From an uncultured Oscillospiraceae bacterium (GTDB taxonomy: Bacteria > Bacillota > Clostridia > Oscillospirales > Oscillospiraceae), in NCBI GenBank assembly GCA_934597165.1, contig CAKTQP010000076.1, positions 1-5,017 on the forward strand: DNA of 5,017 bases, in the 5' to 3' direction. Of this stretch, positions 1-5,017 are shown one piece after another. Both the position numbers and the translations under genes were made by a program. Below the pieces are notes generated by a model, which was not told where the DNA came from, made no database searches, and saw nothing but the letters and a program-made list of their open reading frames with translations. Positions within the stretch are counted from its first letter, which is position 1. Each line of letters begins with the position of its first letter.

Positions 1-327
1 ATGTACAACCTGTTGGGCTGCGGCTATTGGGTGTCCACGGCGGCCAATTATATCATCACCAGCGTCATCAGCTTTTTTGCAAATAAGTATCTCACCTTCC
101 ACAATCACCAGAAGAGCGTCCGCCAGGCCGTGCGCTTTGCTGCCAATATCCTCCTTTGCTACGCCTTTGCCTTTAGCGTGGCAAAGCCGCTGGTCATCCG
201 GCTCATGGCCAACGTGCGGCACAGTGTGCAGGAAAATGTGTCCATGCTGGTCGGAATGGGGCTGTTCTCCTGCTGCAATTACCTGGGACAGCGGTTGGTT
301 GTCTTTCGCGAAGTAGGGGATACGTGA
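1..327 (+). CDS. GtrA-family membrane protein, C-terminal part (5' end outside window)
   Basis: The 108 visible residues are strongly hydrophobic and fit the GtrA-like family: small integral membrane proteins with about four helices, linked to moving lipid-linked sugars across the membrane or to cell-surface polysaccharide and teichoic-acid glycosylation. Visible helices fall at about residues 9-27, 44-66 and 78-97. Two family hallmarks are present: an Asn-Lys-x-Leu-Thr-Phe motif at residues 28-33 just after a helix, and the related C-terminal pattern Asn93...Leu-Val-Val-Phe-Arg (99-103). Family members are usually about 120-150 residues and have a further N-terminal helix. That helix is missing here, so the ATG at position 1 is probably an internal Met and the true start lies left of the window. 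The gene ends in TGA at 325-327. The family assignment is fairly secure; the sugar substrate cannot be told. A glycosyltransferase partner often sits nearby and may lie upstream. Confidence 0.85.
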   Translation: MYNLLGCGYWVSTAANYIITSVISFFANKYLTFHNHQKSVRQAVRFAANILLCYAFAFSVAKPLVIRLMANVRHSVQENVSMLVGMGLFSCCNYLGQRLVVFREVGDT

Positions 328-356
328 GCGAAAGATTCGGAAAAGAAGGGAAAAGA

Positions 357-398
357 GAGGAAAAGTCACATTTTCACTAATAATGTTAACTTTTCTTT
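357..398 (+). terminator. Possible weak AT-rich hairpin after the GtrA gene
   Basis: A purine-rich arm at 357-366 (core GGAAAAGT) pairs with 389-398 (core ACTTTTCT). A further ACA/TGT pairing (368-370 with 384-386) lies inside, around a loop of about 13 nt. T-rich sequence follows, starting within the right arm. It lies 30 nt after the GtrA stop codon and could end that transcript. The stem is mostly A-T with wobble pairs and an internal loop, so it may simply reflect the A/T-rich composition of this spacer. Confidence 0.25.
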
Positions 399-431
399 GT
401 CCATAGAATGGGAAAAAGATTACAAAAAGGG

Positions 432-460
432 TAGACGATTTATTAAAATTGTGTTAAACT
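432..460 (+). promoter_or_regulatory. Candidate sigma-A promoter for the secreted protease gene
   Basis: A TAGACG -35 element (432-437, 4/6 to TTGACA) is separated by 17 nt from a TAAACT -10 element (455-460, 4/6 to TATAAT). A TG dinucleotide at 452-453, one base before the -10, makes it an extended -10 site. The surrounding spacer is markedly AT-rich. Transcription would begin near 467, giving a leader of about 98 nt. Other -10-like hexamers exist, such as TAGAAT at 404-409 and TAAAAT at 525-530, but none has a good -35 at the right distance. Confidence 0.42.
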
Positions 461-485
461 GTAACCAGTTTGTAAAGATTGAAGG

Positions 486-523
486 CCGAAGCTGTCCACG
501 AGGGGTGGCTTCGGACGCTTTTT
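486..523 (+). terminator. Terminator-like hairpin in the leader of the protease gene
   Basis: CCGAAGC (486-492) pairs perfectly with GCTTCGG (508-514). An inner CAC/GTG pairing (497-499 with 505-507 or so) partly closes the loop, and a run of five T follows at 519-523. The shape is that of a Rho-independent terminator, with four bases between stem and T-run. It lies 42 nt before the protease start codon. If the promoter at 432-460 is real, the hairpin falls inside the 5' leader and could act as an attenuator. If not, it may just end read-through from the gtrA side. No riboswitch class was recognised in the sequence before it. Confidence 0.6.
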
Positions 524-545
524 GTAAAATTTTTCAATTCTAAAC

Positions 546-551
546 AGGAGG
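546..551 (+). promoter_or_regulatory. Ribosome binding site of the protease gene, unusually long spacing
   Basis: A perfect AGGAGG lies 13 nt before the ATG at 565, longer than the usual 5-9 nt. No better start codon is available: the ATG at 565 is immediately followed by a typical signal peptide (Arg-rich n-region, hydrophobic core, Ala-x-x cleavage region), which supports this start. Confidence 0.7.
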
Positions 552-564
552 ACAGAGAACGAAC

Positions 565-2781
565 ATGACAAGACGAACACGACAGTTGACCGCCTTTCTC
601 TTGACGATCGCGCTGACCTTCAGCATACTGCCGTCTGCCGTCTGGGCCACAGACTCGGCTGAGTCAGAACCGACTGTCGCTGCGACAGAGACGGTGACCG
701 GTTTGGAGTCCGATGAGACAGGGGACAGTGCGCCGGAGGAGACGGCGCAGCCGCTGACAACAGAGCCGGCTGAGGAGACTGCGACAGCCGTACCCACACC
801 CACACAGACAACCAAGACCAGCACGGCTGCGCAGCAGGCCGGGGGAACGTCCGACAGCGCGGACAAGCAGTTGGCGACCTTTGGGGCGCTGGTCACGTCT
901 GCTTTGAGCGACCCCAATGTGACGCTGAGCACGGTGGACGAGGTTCAGGATGGGCAGATCCGGTATATCACCCAGAAGAGCAGTAATCCCTATTTCAAAC
1001 AGAAGGAGCATTGGGGTACCTACAAAGCCATCCAATACTGCTGGGCGGCTTGTATCTCTATGAGCTTGTCCTATCTGGGCGTGGATCAGCTGCCCAAGGA
1101 TATTCTGAAAACGAGCAATAGCGAGAAAAACTCTCCGCGCATCGACCGAGGAGCCACCTATCGGGATGGCGTCTCCCTGGAAGAGGCGGTGGATGATTAC
1201 GTCAATGGCAATGGTGCTTACAGCCCGCCTGTCATCACCTGGACCAATAAGGATGCGTATGGCACCGGGCAGCACATCCTGCTCGTCATCGGGAAAAAAT
1301 CCAAAAACGTATACGAAGTGACCGACCCGCTGGAGAGCAAGGCGGATAAGAACTTCATCCGTGAGATCACCGTCAACGGGACTACCGCCAAATCCACGAA
1401 GGTGAGCACCAGCAAGACGGTGTACACCTTCAAGATCACCCGTGTCTATCAGTACGCCCGTAAGGTGGCCACCACCCTGGAAGACGGCGGGCTGACGCTG
1501 GATAACGGCATCATGAAGGAAAAGACCCAGCTGACCGTGCAGGGACAGATTGGCGGCTATGACCAGATCAGCACGGTCACTGCCGGCTGCTATGACCTGA
1601 ACGGCGACCCGGTGAAGGGCTGCAACAAGACCGTGACGGTCAACTCTGTAGGCTATGACCTGAGCGAGATGAGCAAGAGCTTGCAGTTCAACAAGCTGAC
1701 GCCGGGGTTCTATGACTACCGCGTGACAGTGAAGATGGCGGATGGGACATCCAACGTTCTGCTGCGGCAGAAGTTTGCGGTGCGCAATGCCCAGAAAAAT
1801 CTGCCCAATGCCACCTTTTACTTCGATAATGGTAAGAGCCTTAAATATTGTGTCACAGCTACAGACAGCAAATCCGGGAGCGTCCCCATCTTGAGCTACA
1901 ACAAAGAGCGCGATACCATGAAGATCCGCGCCCAGGCGGTGGGCAACAACGGCTACTATCGTCTGAGGGTGGAGGAGAGCGGCCTGTATCTGACCGTGTA
2001 CAAGTCCTCTGCCGACTCTGGCACCAAGGTCATCCAGTACGCGAAGACCAACAAGGATGGCCAGTATTGGCAGATCCTGCCTGGCCCCAAGGATGGGTAC
2101 TATTACCTCATGCCCAAGTGTGCCCCCACCTGCTGTCTCAGCGTCACCAAAGACGCAGTGGAGTCCGGCGGGTCGCTGGAGATCCGGACGGCGAAGGCCA
2201 ATGCGGCGCAGTCTTGGCTGCTGCGTTATACCCGGCCGCTGATCTCCAATGTGAGAAACGTGACCAGCGGGGTGCAGGTGACCTGGGATGTGCCGGCCTA
2301 TGCTACCGGCTATCAGATCTACCGTGCGGTGGGTTCCAGCAGCACCTGGAAACAGGTGAAGCAGGTGAACAACGGCAAGACCGCGTCCTGGGTGGACACC
2401 AAGGTGACCAACGGCACCAAGTATCGCTACAAGGTGAAGGCGCTGTACGGCAGTAAGGCAAGTCCGCTGACGCCGGAGGGACATCGCTATCGGGTGGTTC
2501 GTCCGGGGAAGTTCTCTGTGAAGAGCACCGCGGCGAAAAAACTGACGGCGACCTGGTCGGCCAACACCAAGGGCACCGGCTATCAGCTCTGCTACGCCAC
2601 CAACAAGAGTTTTAAGGGCAGTAAGACCCTGACCGTCAACGGCGCGCACAGCAAGACCAAGACCATCAGCGGCCTGACCAGCGGGAAGAAATACTATGTG
2701 CGGGTACGCACCTGTAAGAAGGTGGGTAAGAACAGCTATTTCTCCGCGTGGACGGCGGTAAAGCAGGTTTCCGTTAGGTGA
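565..2781 (+). CDS. Secreted multidomain cysteine peptidase (C39/C70-like) with ricin-type lectin and two FN3 domains
   Basis: A 738-residue protein predicted to be exported. Residues 1-28 form a Sec signal peptide with likely cleavage after Val-Trp-Ala28. Residues 29-97 are a low-complexity Thr/Glu/Ala/Ser/Pro linker. Residues about 133-256 resemble papain-like cysteine peptidases of the C39_2 or C70 (AvrRpt2-like) kind: Tyr-Phe-Lys-Gln146 then Trp150, a Cys159-Trp-Ala-Ala-Cys163 motif with the probable nucleophile Cys159, His237 in Gly-Gln-His-Ile, and Asp254-Pro. The oxyanion Gln is unclear (Gln146 or Gln157). Residues about 300-408 look like an Ig-like beta domain. Residues about 413-555 fit a ricin B-type beta-trefoil, with Gln-x-Trp motifs at 500-502 and 549-551 and a degenerate first repeat. 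Two fibronectin type III domains follow at about 557-640 and 646-738. There is no LPxTG or membrane anchor, so it is probably released or held by carbohydrate binding. Inferred role: proteolysis at a glycan-rich surface; the substrate is unknown. A non-protease binding role is possible if the triad is inactive. It appears monocistronic, with its own promoter region and a terminator at both ends. Confidence 0.85.
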   Translation: MTRRTRQLTAFLLTIALTFSILPSAVWATDSAESEPTVAATETVTGLESDETGDSAPEETAQPLTTEPAEETATAVPTPTQTTKTSTAAQQAGGTSDSADKQLATFGALVTSALSDPNVTLSTVDEVQDGQIRYITQKSSNPYFKQKEHWGTYKAIQYCWAACISMSLSYLGVDQLPKDILKTSNSEKNSPRIDRGATYRDGVSLEEAVDDYVNGNGAYSPPVITWTNKDAYGTGQHILLVIGKKSKNVYEVTDPLESKADKNFIREITVNGTTAKSTKVSTSKTVYTFKITRVYQYARKVATTLEDGGLTLDNGIMKEKTQLTVQGQIGGYDQISTVTAGCYDLNGDPVKGCNKTVTVNSVGYDLSEMSKSLQFNKLTPGFYDYRVTVKMADGTSNVLLRQKFAVRNAQKNLPNATFYFDNGKSLKYCVTATDSKSGSVPILSYNKERDTMKIRAQAVGNNGYYRLRVEESGLYLTVYKSSADSGTKVIQYAKTNKDGQYWQILPGPKDGYYYLMPKCAPTCCLSVTKDAVESGGSLEIRTAKANAAQSWLLRYTRPLISNVRNVTSGVQVTWDVPAYATGYQIYRAVGSSSTWKQVKQVNNGKTASWVDTKVTNGTKYRYKVKALYGSKASPLTPEGHRYRVVRPGKFSVKSTAAKKLTATWSANTKGTGYQLCYATNKSFKGSKTLTVNGAHSKTKTISGLTSGKKYYVRVRTCKKVGKNSYFSAWTAVKQVSVR

Positions 2782-2812
2782 CATAGACAGAACAAACGGT
2801 ACATAAAGACGC

Positions 2813-2846
2813 AAAAACGGCTCCCAGACAGGGGAGCCGTTTTTTT
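2813..2846. terminator. Strong bidirectional Rho-independent terminator
   Basis: CGGCTCCC (2818-2825) pairs perfectly with GGGAGCCG (2832-2839) around a 6-nt loop. It is flanked by five A on the left (2813-2817) and seven T on the right (2840-2846), so either strand reads as a GC-rich stem followed by a U-tract. It lies 31 nt after the stop of the plus-strand protease gene and 17 nt after the stop of the minus-strand transporter gene, so it serves both convergent genes. Confidence 0.93.
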
Positions 2847-2863
2847 GATGTCTTGATATTGCA

Positions 2864-3547
2864 TCACTGTGCCTTCTTTTTCTGCTTCCAGAGGGTCCAG
2901 ATGCACAGGAGGATGAACACCACTGCCACCGCGATGGTGACCACCCAGCGCAGGCTGGCGCCGTCGCCGAAGAGGAGGCCGGTGCCTTCCAGCATGGTGG
3001 TGAAGCCGAAGAAGGCGAAGATGACAAAGGCCAGGCCGTTGAGGAAGCCATCCGGGGTCTTGCTCTTGAGCAGGTAGCCCACCAGCATCCCGATGATGTC
3101 CGCGGCGAACAGGCCGATGGAGCAGGCCAGCCAGATGATGAGGGCGTTCTCCATGCCCTCGTTGGCGGCGAAGGTGATGGCGGTCAGCTGAGTCTTGTCC
3201 CCCAGCTCGGCCAGGAAGAAGGTGCCAAAGACGGTCAGGATGGGCAGCTTGGACTCTTTCTTTCCGGCTCCCTCTTCCTCCTCGTCATCATCCCCGGACA
3301 GGGAGGACCAGGCGAAGAAGAAAAAGGCCAGTGCGGCGATGATCTTGATCAGGTACAGGGGTACGAACTTGCTGATGATGGAGCCGACCCCCACAGCCAG
3401 TCCGTTCAGGACTAAGATGGAGGCGGCGGAGCCGATGATGATGTCCCGCAGTTTGAAGCGGGAGGTCATGGCCACCAGCAGCAGTTGGGTCTTGTCGCCC
3501 ATTTCCGCAATGAACATGGTCAGCAAGATGGTGAAGAACAATGCCAC
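2864..3547 (-). CDS. TMEM165/GDT1-family (UPF0016) divalent cation transporter, probable Mn2+ exporter
   Basis: A 227-residue polytopic membrane protein. It carries the two defining repeats of the UPF0016/GDT1 family, Glu-Met-Gly-Asp-Lys-Thr at residues 15-20 and Glu-Leu-Gly-Asp-Lys-Thr at 114-119, each inside the first helix of a half-repeat. These acidic motifs form the cation path. Helices are visible at about 2-23, 35-58, 63-82, 102-123, 135-160, 168-190 and 201-220. A very acidic loop at 86-93 (Asp/Glu run) followed by Lys-rich residues joins the two halves, and the tail is basic. Characterised members export Mn2+ (MneA of Vibrio, Mnx of cyanobacteria) or exchange Ca2+/Mn2+ for protons (yeast Gdt1, human TMEM165). 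Mn2+ export is the likeliest role here, but this is inferred from the family. Length is normal. Translation starts at GTG (3547-3545), with GAGGTG 7 nt upstream. It lies 115 bp downstream of the VWA gene on the same strand. No yybP-ykoY Mn2+ riboswitch was recognised in that gap. Confidence 0.93.
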   Translation of the reverse strand: MALFFTILLTMFIAEMGDKTQLLLVAMTSRFKLRDIIIGSAASILVLNGLAVGVGSIISKFVPLYLIKIIAALAFFFFAWSSLSGDDDEEEEGAGKKESKLPILTVFGTFFLAELGDKTQLTAITFAANEGMENALIIWLACSIGLFAADIIGMLVGYLLKSKTPDGFLNGLAFVIFAFFGFTTMLEGTGLLFGDGASLRWVVTIAVAVVFILLCIWTLWKQKKKAQ

Positions 3548-3554
3548 AAGGGGA

Positions 3555-3562
3555 CACCTCTT
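3555..3562 (-). promoter_or_regulatory. Ribosome binding site that fixes the GTG start of the transporter
   Basis: On the minus strand AAGAGGTG lies 7 nt before the GTG at 3547-3545. The encoded protein begins Met-Ala-Leu-Phe-Phe straight into the first helix, as is normal for the family. The nearest in-frame ATG (Met11) would cut off half of that helix, so GTG is the likely start. Confidence 0.75.
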
Positions 3563-3583
3563 TTCTCAAGTTTTTTGATCAGG

Positions 3584-3603
3584 AGCCGGAAACAGCCGGA
3601 AAG
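3584..3603. repeat. Two tandem copies of a 10-nt unit in the intergenic gap
   Basis: AGCCGGAAAC at 3584-3593 is followed directly by AGCCGGAAAG at 3594-3603, nine of ten bases identical. It sits beside the palindrome at 3605-3624, between the VWA and transporter genes. Two copies this short could be a local slippage duplication; no function is evident. Confidence 0.4.
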
Positions 3604-3604
3604 A

Positions 3605-3624
3605 CCCCGTCTGATCAGACGGGG
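3605..3624 (-). terminator. 20-nt perfect palindrome between the VWA gene and the transporter, possible terminator
   Basis: CCCCGTCT (3605-3612), GATC, AGACGGGG (3617-3624) form a perfect inverted repeat, able to fold as a GC-rich 8-bp stem. On the minus strand it is followed by TCTTT, a weak U-tract. It starts 38 nt after the VWA stop codon. This fits an imperfect Rho-independent terminator or an RNA-stabilising/attenuating hairpin inside a two-gene transcript. Being perfectly symmetric, it could also be a binding site for a dimeric regulator of the transporter gene. Confidence 0.55.
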
Positions 3625-3662
3625 CCTGTCTCTGTCTGTCCAGGCAGTGATATGAAGTTGGC

Positions 3663-4877
3663 TTACTCCCGAACCATCAGCTTTTTCAGTGCCGACTCCA
3701 GCCCGGCGATGGTCAAGGGGTACATATCGAACATTCTGTAGAGCAGGTAGTAGCTCTCCTTGCCGAAGATCACCGGCCGGGTGGTGGGACGGGGGTTGAG
3801 CCAAGCGGTGTGGGCGTAGCGCCGGAGGATGCAGTTGAGCCAATCCACGCCGGTGTAGCCCTTGTTGTCCTTGGTCTCAAAGTAGGGCGGCTGCACCAGG
3901 TCGTCAATGTCCATGGTGGCGTCACCCAACAGTAGCACCTTGAAATCCTTGTCACACTCCCGCAAGACCTTTTCCATGGGTACCCGATATTTCTGTTCCA
4001 ACGTGGGGTTGGTGTACAGGTACGTTTTGGGACAGTTGTGGAAGTAGTACACCCGCAGCTCCTTGAACCGGTTGGAGCGGCTGGCAGCCTGGAACAGCTG
4101 GCTGCAAATCTGGCTGTGGTAATCCATGGAGCCGCCGGAATCGATGAGCAGGAGGACTTTGATGGTGTTGCGCCGGGGCTTTTTGTAGCGGATTTGCAGG
4201 ATGCCAGCCTTTTGGCAGGTGTCATGGATGGTGCGATCCACGTCAAATTCCTCCTCCTGACCGTTCTGGTCGGAGTAGTGACACAGGCGACGGAAGGCCA
4301 TCTGGAACTGGCGGATGTCCAGCATATTGTCGTCCCGGAAATCCCGGTACGTCCGCTCACCGGCCACCCGCAGGGCGGCACGATCCTTGCTGACCCCGCC
4401 CACACGGATGCCGTTGGGGTTGTAGCCGTCGTTGCCAAAGGGGGAGATACCGTGGGTGCCGATCCAGTAGTTGCCGCCGTTGTGCTCGCAGCGCTGCTCC
4501 TTGAGCCGCTCCCGGAGCATCCGTTCGATCTCCTCTTGAGTGCGGTTGAGCATCTCTTCGGTCACGTCGTCCCGGGTGAACCGTTCGTAGAGCACCTTGG
4601 GTTTGTTGAGCCAGTTGAGCAGCTCTTGGGTGATCTCCGCGCGGACATCACCGGTGGCGGTGTGGATCTCGGCGTCGTAGAAGTATTCGGAAAAGGCTTG
4701 CTGGAACCGGTCATAGTCGGATTCCGACTTGCACAGGGTGGCCAGTCCCAGCTGATAGAAGCCGTTCAGGGTAGAGTGGTGGAGGCCGTCGTTGAGACCC
4801 TCTAGGAAGGTCAGCCACTCGTGGGTGGTGATATTCAGGCCGTGTGCGCGCAGCAGGTAAAAGAAAGGGGTAAACAT
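3663..4877 (-). CDS. VWA domain-containing protein, COG3825/CoxE-like, probable MoxR-ATPase partner
   Basis: A 404-residue soluble protein with no signal peptide or membrane segment. The N-terminal part (about 1-130) is helical, opening with the family's Phe-Phe-x-Leu-Leu-Arg-x-x-Gly-Leu pattern and including a charged segment at 102-130. A linker with conserved-looking Gly/Asn clusters follows (132-175). The von Willebrand A fold runs from about 237 to 385. Its metal-site motif reads Asp246-Ser-Gly-Gly-Ser250-Met, i.e. DxGGS rather than the classical DxSxS. I recall DxGGS as typical of this subfamily. Further matches are Tyr-Phe-His-Asn-Cys (278-282), Gly-Asp-Ala-Thr-Met (318-322), Trp-Leu-Asn-Pro (359-362) and the C-terminal Pro-Leu-Thr-Ile-x-Gly-Leu (387-393). 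Such proteins usually pair with a MoxR-type AAA+ ATPase and are thought to act as metal-dependent adaptors in complex assembly or remodelling. The ATPase is not in this window and may lie to the right. The ATG at 4877 has a GAGG ribosome binding site (plus-strand 4886-4889) 8 nt upstream, and no usual in-frame start codon lies just before it. Confidence 0.93.
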   Translation of the reverse strand: MFTPFFYLLRAHGLNITTHEWLTFLEGLNDGLHHSTLNGFYQLGLATLCKSESDYDRFQQAFSEYFYDAEIHTATGDVRAEITQELLNWLNKPKVLYERFTRDDVTEEMLNRTQEEIERMLRERLKEQRCEHNGGNYWIGTHGISPFGNDGYNPNGIRVGGVSKDRAALRVAGERTYRDFRDDNMLDIRQFQMAFRRLCHYSDQNGQEEEFDVDRTIHDTCQKAGILQIRYKKPRRNTIKVLLLIDSGGSMDYHSQICSQLFQAASRSNRFKELRVYYFHNCPKTYLYTNPTLEQKYRVPMEKVLRECDKDFKVLLLGDATMDIDDLVQPPYFETKDNKGYTGVDWLNCILRRYAHTAWLNPRPTTRPVIFGKESYYLLYRMFDMYPLTIAGLESALKKLMVRE

Positions 4878-4902
4878 AGGCAGAACCTCAAGAAATGACG
4901 GA

Positions 4903-4925
4903 ATCCTGCTGAAGGTATCCTGCTG
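4903..4925. repeat. Direct repeat ATCCTGCTG (two copies, 14-nt period) before the VWA gene
   Basis: ATCCTGCTG occurs at 4903-4911 and 4917-4925, just upstream of the VWA ribosome binding site. The first copy overlaps CCTGCTGAA (4905-4913), the same core word found in the large inverted repeat to the right. The spacing is about 1.3 helical turns. It may be part of the alternative RNA pairing described in the findings, or a chance product of the CTG-rich composition. Confidence 0.4.
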
Positions 4926-4952
4926 CGGCCGGGTTGGATGTTAAGGGCGGTC

Positions 4953-5017
4953 ACAGCATATTCAGCAGGTTGATGAGTGTGTGAAGGGTATGCGTAGATC
5001 AACTGCTGAAATGCTGT
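4953..5017. repeat. Long imperfect inverted repeat upstream of the VWA gene
   Basis: The left arm (4953-4974, reading ACAGCAT-a-TTCAGCAG-g-TTGAT) is complementary to the right arm (4998-5017, ATCAACTGCTGAAATGCTGT). That gives 20 pairs with two single-base bulges in the left arm, around a 23-nt loop. The right arm reaches the last base of the window, so the repeat may extend further. Neither visible side has a T-run on the minus strand, so it is not a standard terminator in that direction. It could be a structured leader of the VWA gene, a terminator for a plus-strand transcript whose T-run would lie outside the window, or a small palindromic element. The 140-nt stretch from 4878 shows no convincing gene. 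Confidence 0.65.

Noticed and set aside
1848..2456. Plus-strand open frame of 202 codons in another frame of the protease gene
   Set aside because: It lies wholly inside the trefoil/FN3 coding region in a shifted frame, is Arg/Gln-rich, and has no ribosome binding site. I see no sign of a frameshift in the main frame.
664..3051. Minus-strand open frame of 795 codons
   Set aside because: It is fully antisense to the protease gene and runs into the transporter gene. Its translation is rich in Arg/Gly/His/Pro with no recognisable domain or signal. The plus-strand product has a signal peptide and clear domains, so this is a shadow of GC-rich codon use.
3548..3662. A yybP-ykoY manganese riboswitch ahead of the transporter
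   Set aside because: Expected by association, but I could not find its conserved core in this 115-nt gap. Only the palindrome and a short tandem repeat are visible. A covariance-model scan would settle it.
4038..4805. Plus-strand open frame of 255 codons
   Set aside because: It is antisense to the VWA gene, whose family motifs are clear. The plus-strand translation is Val/Leu/Gly-rich without family features.
4878..5017. The open minus-strand frame at the right edge as the end of an upstream AAA+ ATPase gene
   Set aside because: One frame stays open from 5017 into the VWA gene, but the peptide shows no AAA+ C-terminal features and the stretch is dominated by the inverted repeat. The other two frames have stops.
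4953..5017. Terminal inverted repeats of an insertion sequence
   Set aside because: The arms are only 23 nt apart with no transposase between them and no target duplication that can be seen. A hairpin-forming element is the simpler reading.

Overview
The window looks like a chromosomal segment of an anaerobic gut-type Firmicute, most likely a Clostridia/Oscillospirales member. That is an inference from three things: GC-rich coding sequence with AT-rich spacers, strong AGGAGG/GAGGTG-type ribosome binding sites, and a Gram-positive-style secreted modular protein. No rRNA, tRNA, CRISPR array, insertion sequence or phage gene is visible.

Layout, left to right. Positions 1-327 (+) hold the C-terminal part of a GtrA-family membrane protein whose beginning lies left of the window. 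Positions 328-564 are an AT-rich spacer with a possible weak hairpin after gtrA, a plausible promoter at 432-460, and a terminator-like hairpin at 486-523. Positions 565-2781 (+) encode the main gene, a 738-residue secreted protein. It has a signal peptide, a Thr/Glu/Ala-rich linker, a papain-like cysteine peptidase domain of the C39/C70 type, a beta-rich domain, a ricin-type beta-trefoil and two fibronectin type III domains. A strong bidirectional terminator at 2813-2846 separates it from the convergent minus-strand genes.

On the minus strand, 4877-3663 encodes a 404-residue VWA-domain protein of the COG3825/CoxE-like type, usually partnered with a MoxR-like AAA+ ATPase. It is followed after 115 bp by a TMEM165/GDT1-family (UPF0016) cation transporter, 3547-2864. 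A 20-nt perfect palindrome lies between these two genes. The right edge (4953-5017) holds a long, slightly bulged inverted repeat upstream of the VWA gene; one arm can also pair with a third copy of its core next to the VWA ribosome binding site.

The four genes do not form an obvious single pathway. The two plus-strand genes are envelope or secreted functions. The two minus-strand genes are co-oriented and may be partly co-transcribed, but no functional link is evident. The most interesting items are the modular lectin-bearing secreted protease, the terminator-like hairpin in its leader, and the three-segment repeat upstream of the VWA gene. I see no clear sign of a wholly new multi-gene system in this window.
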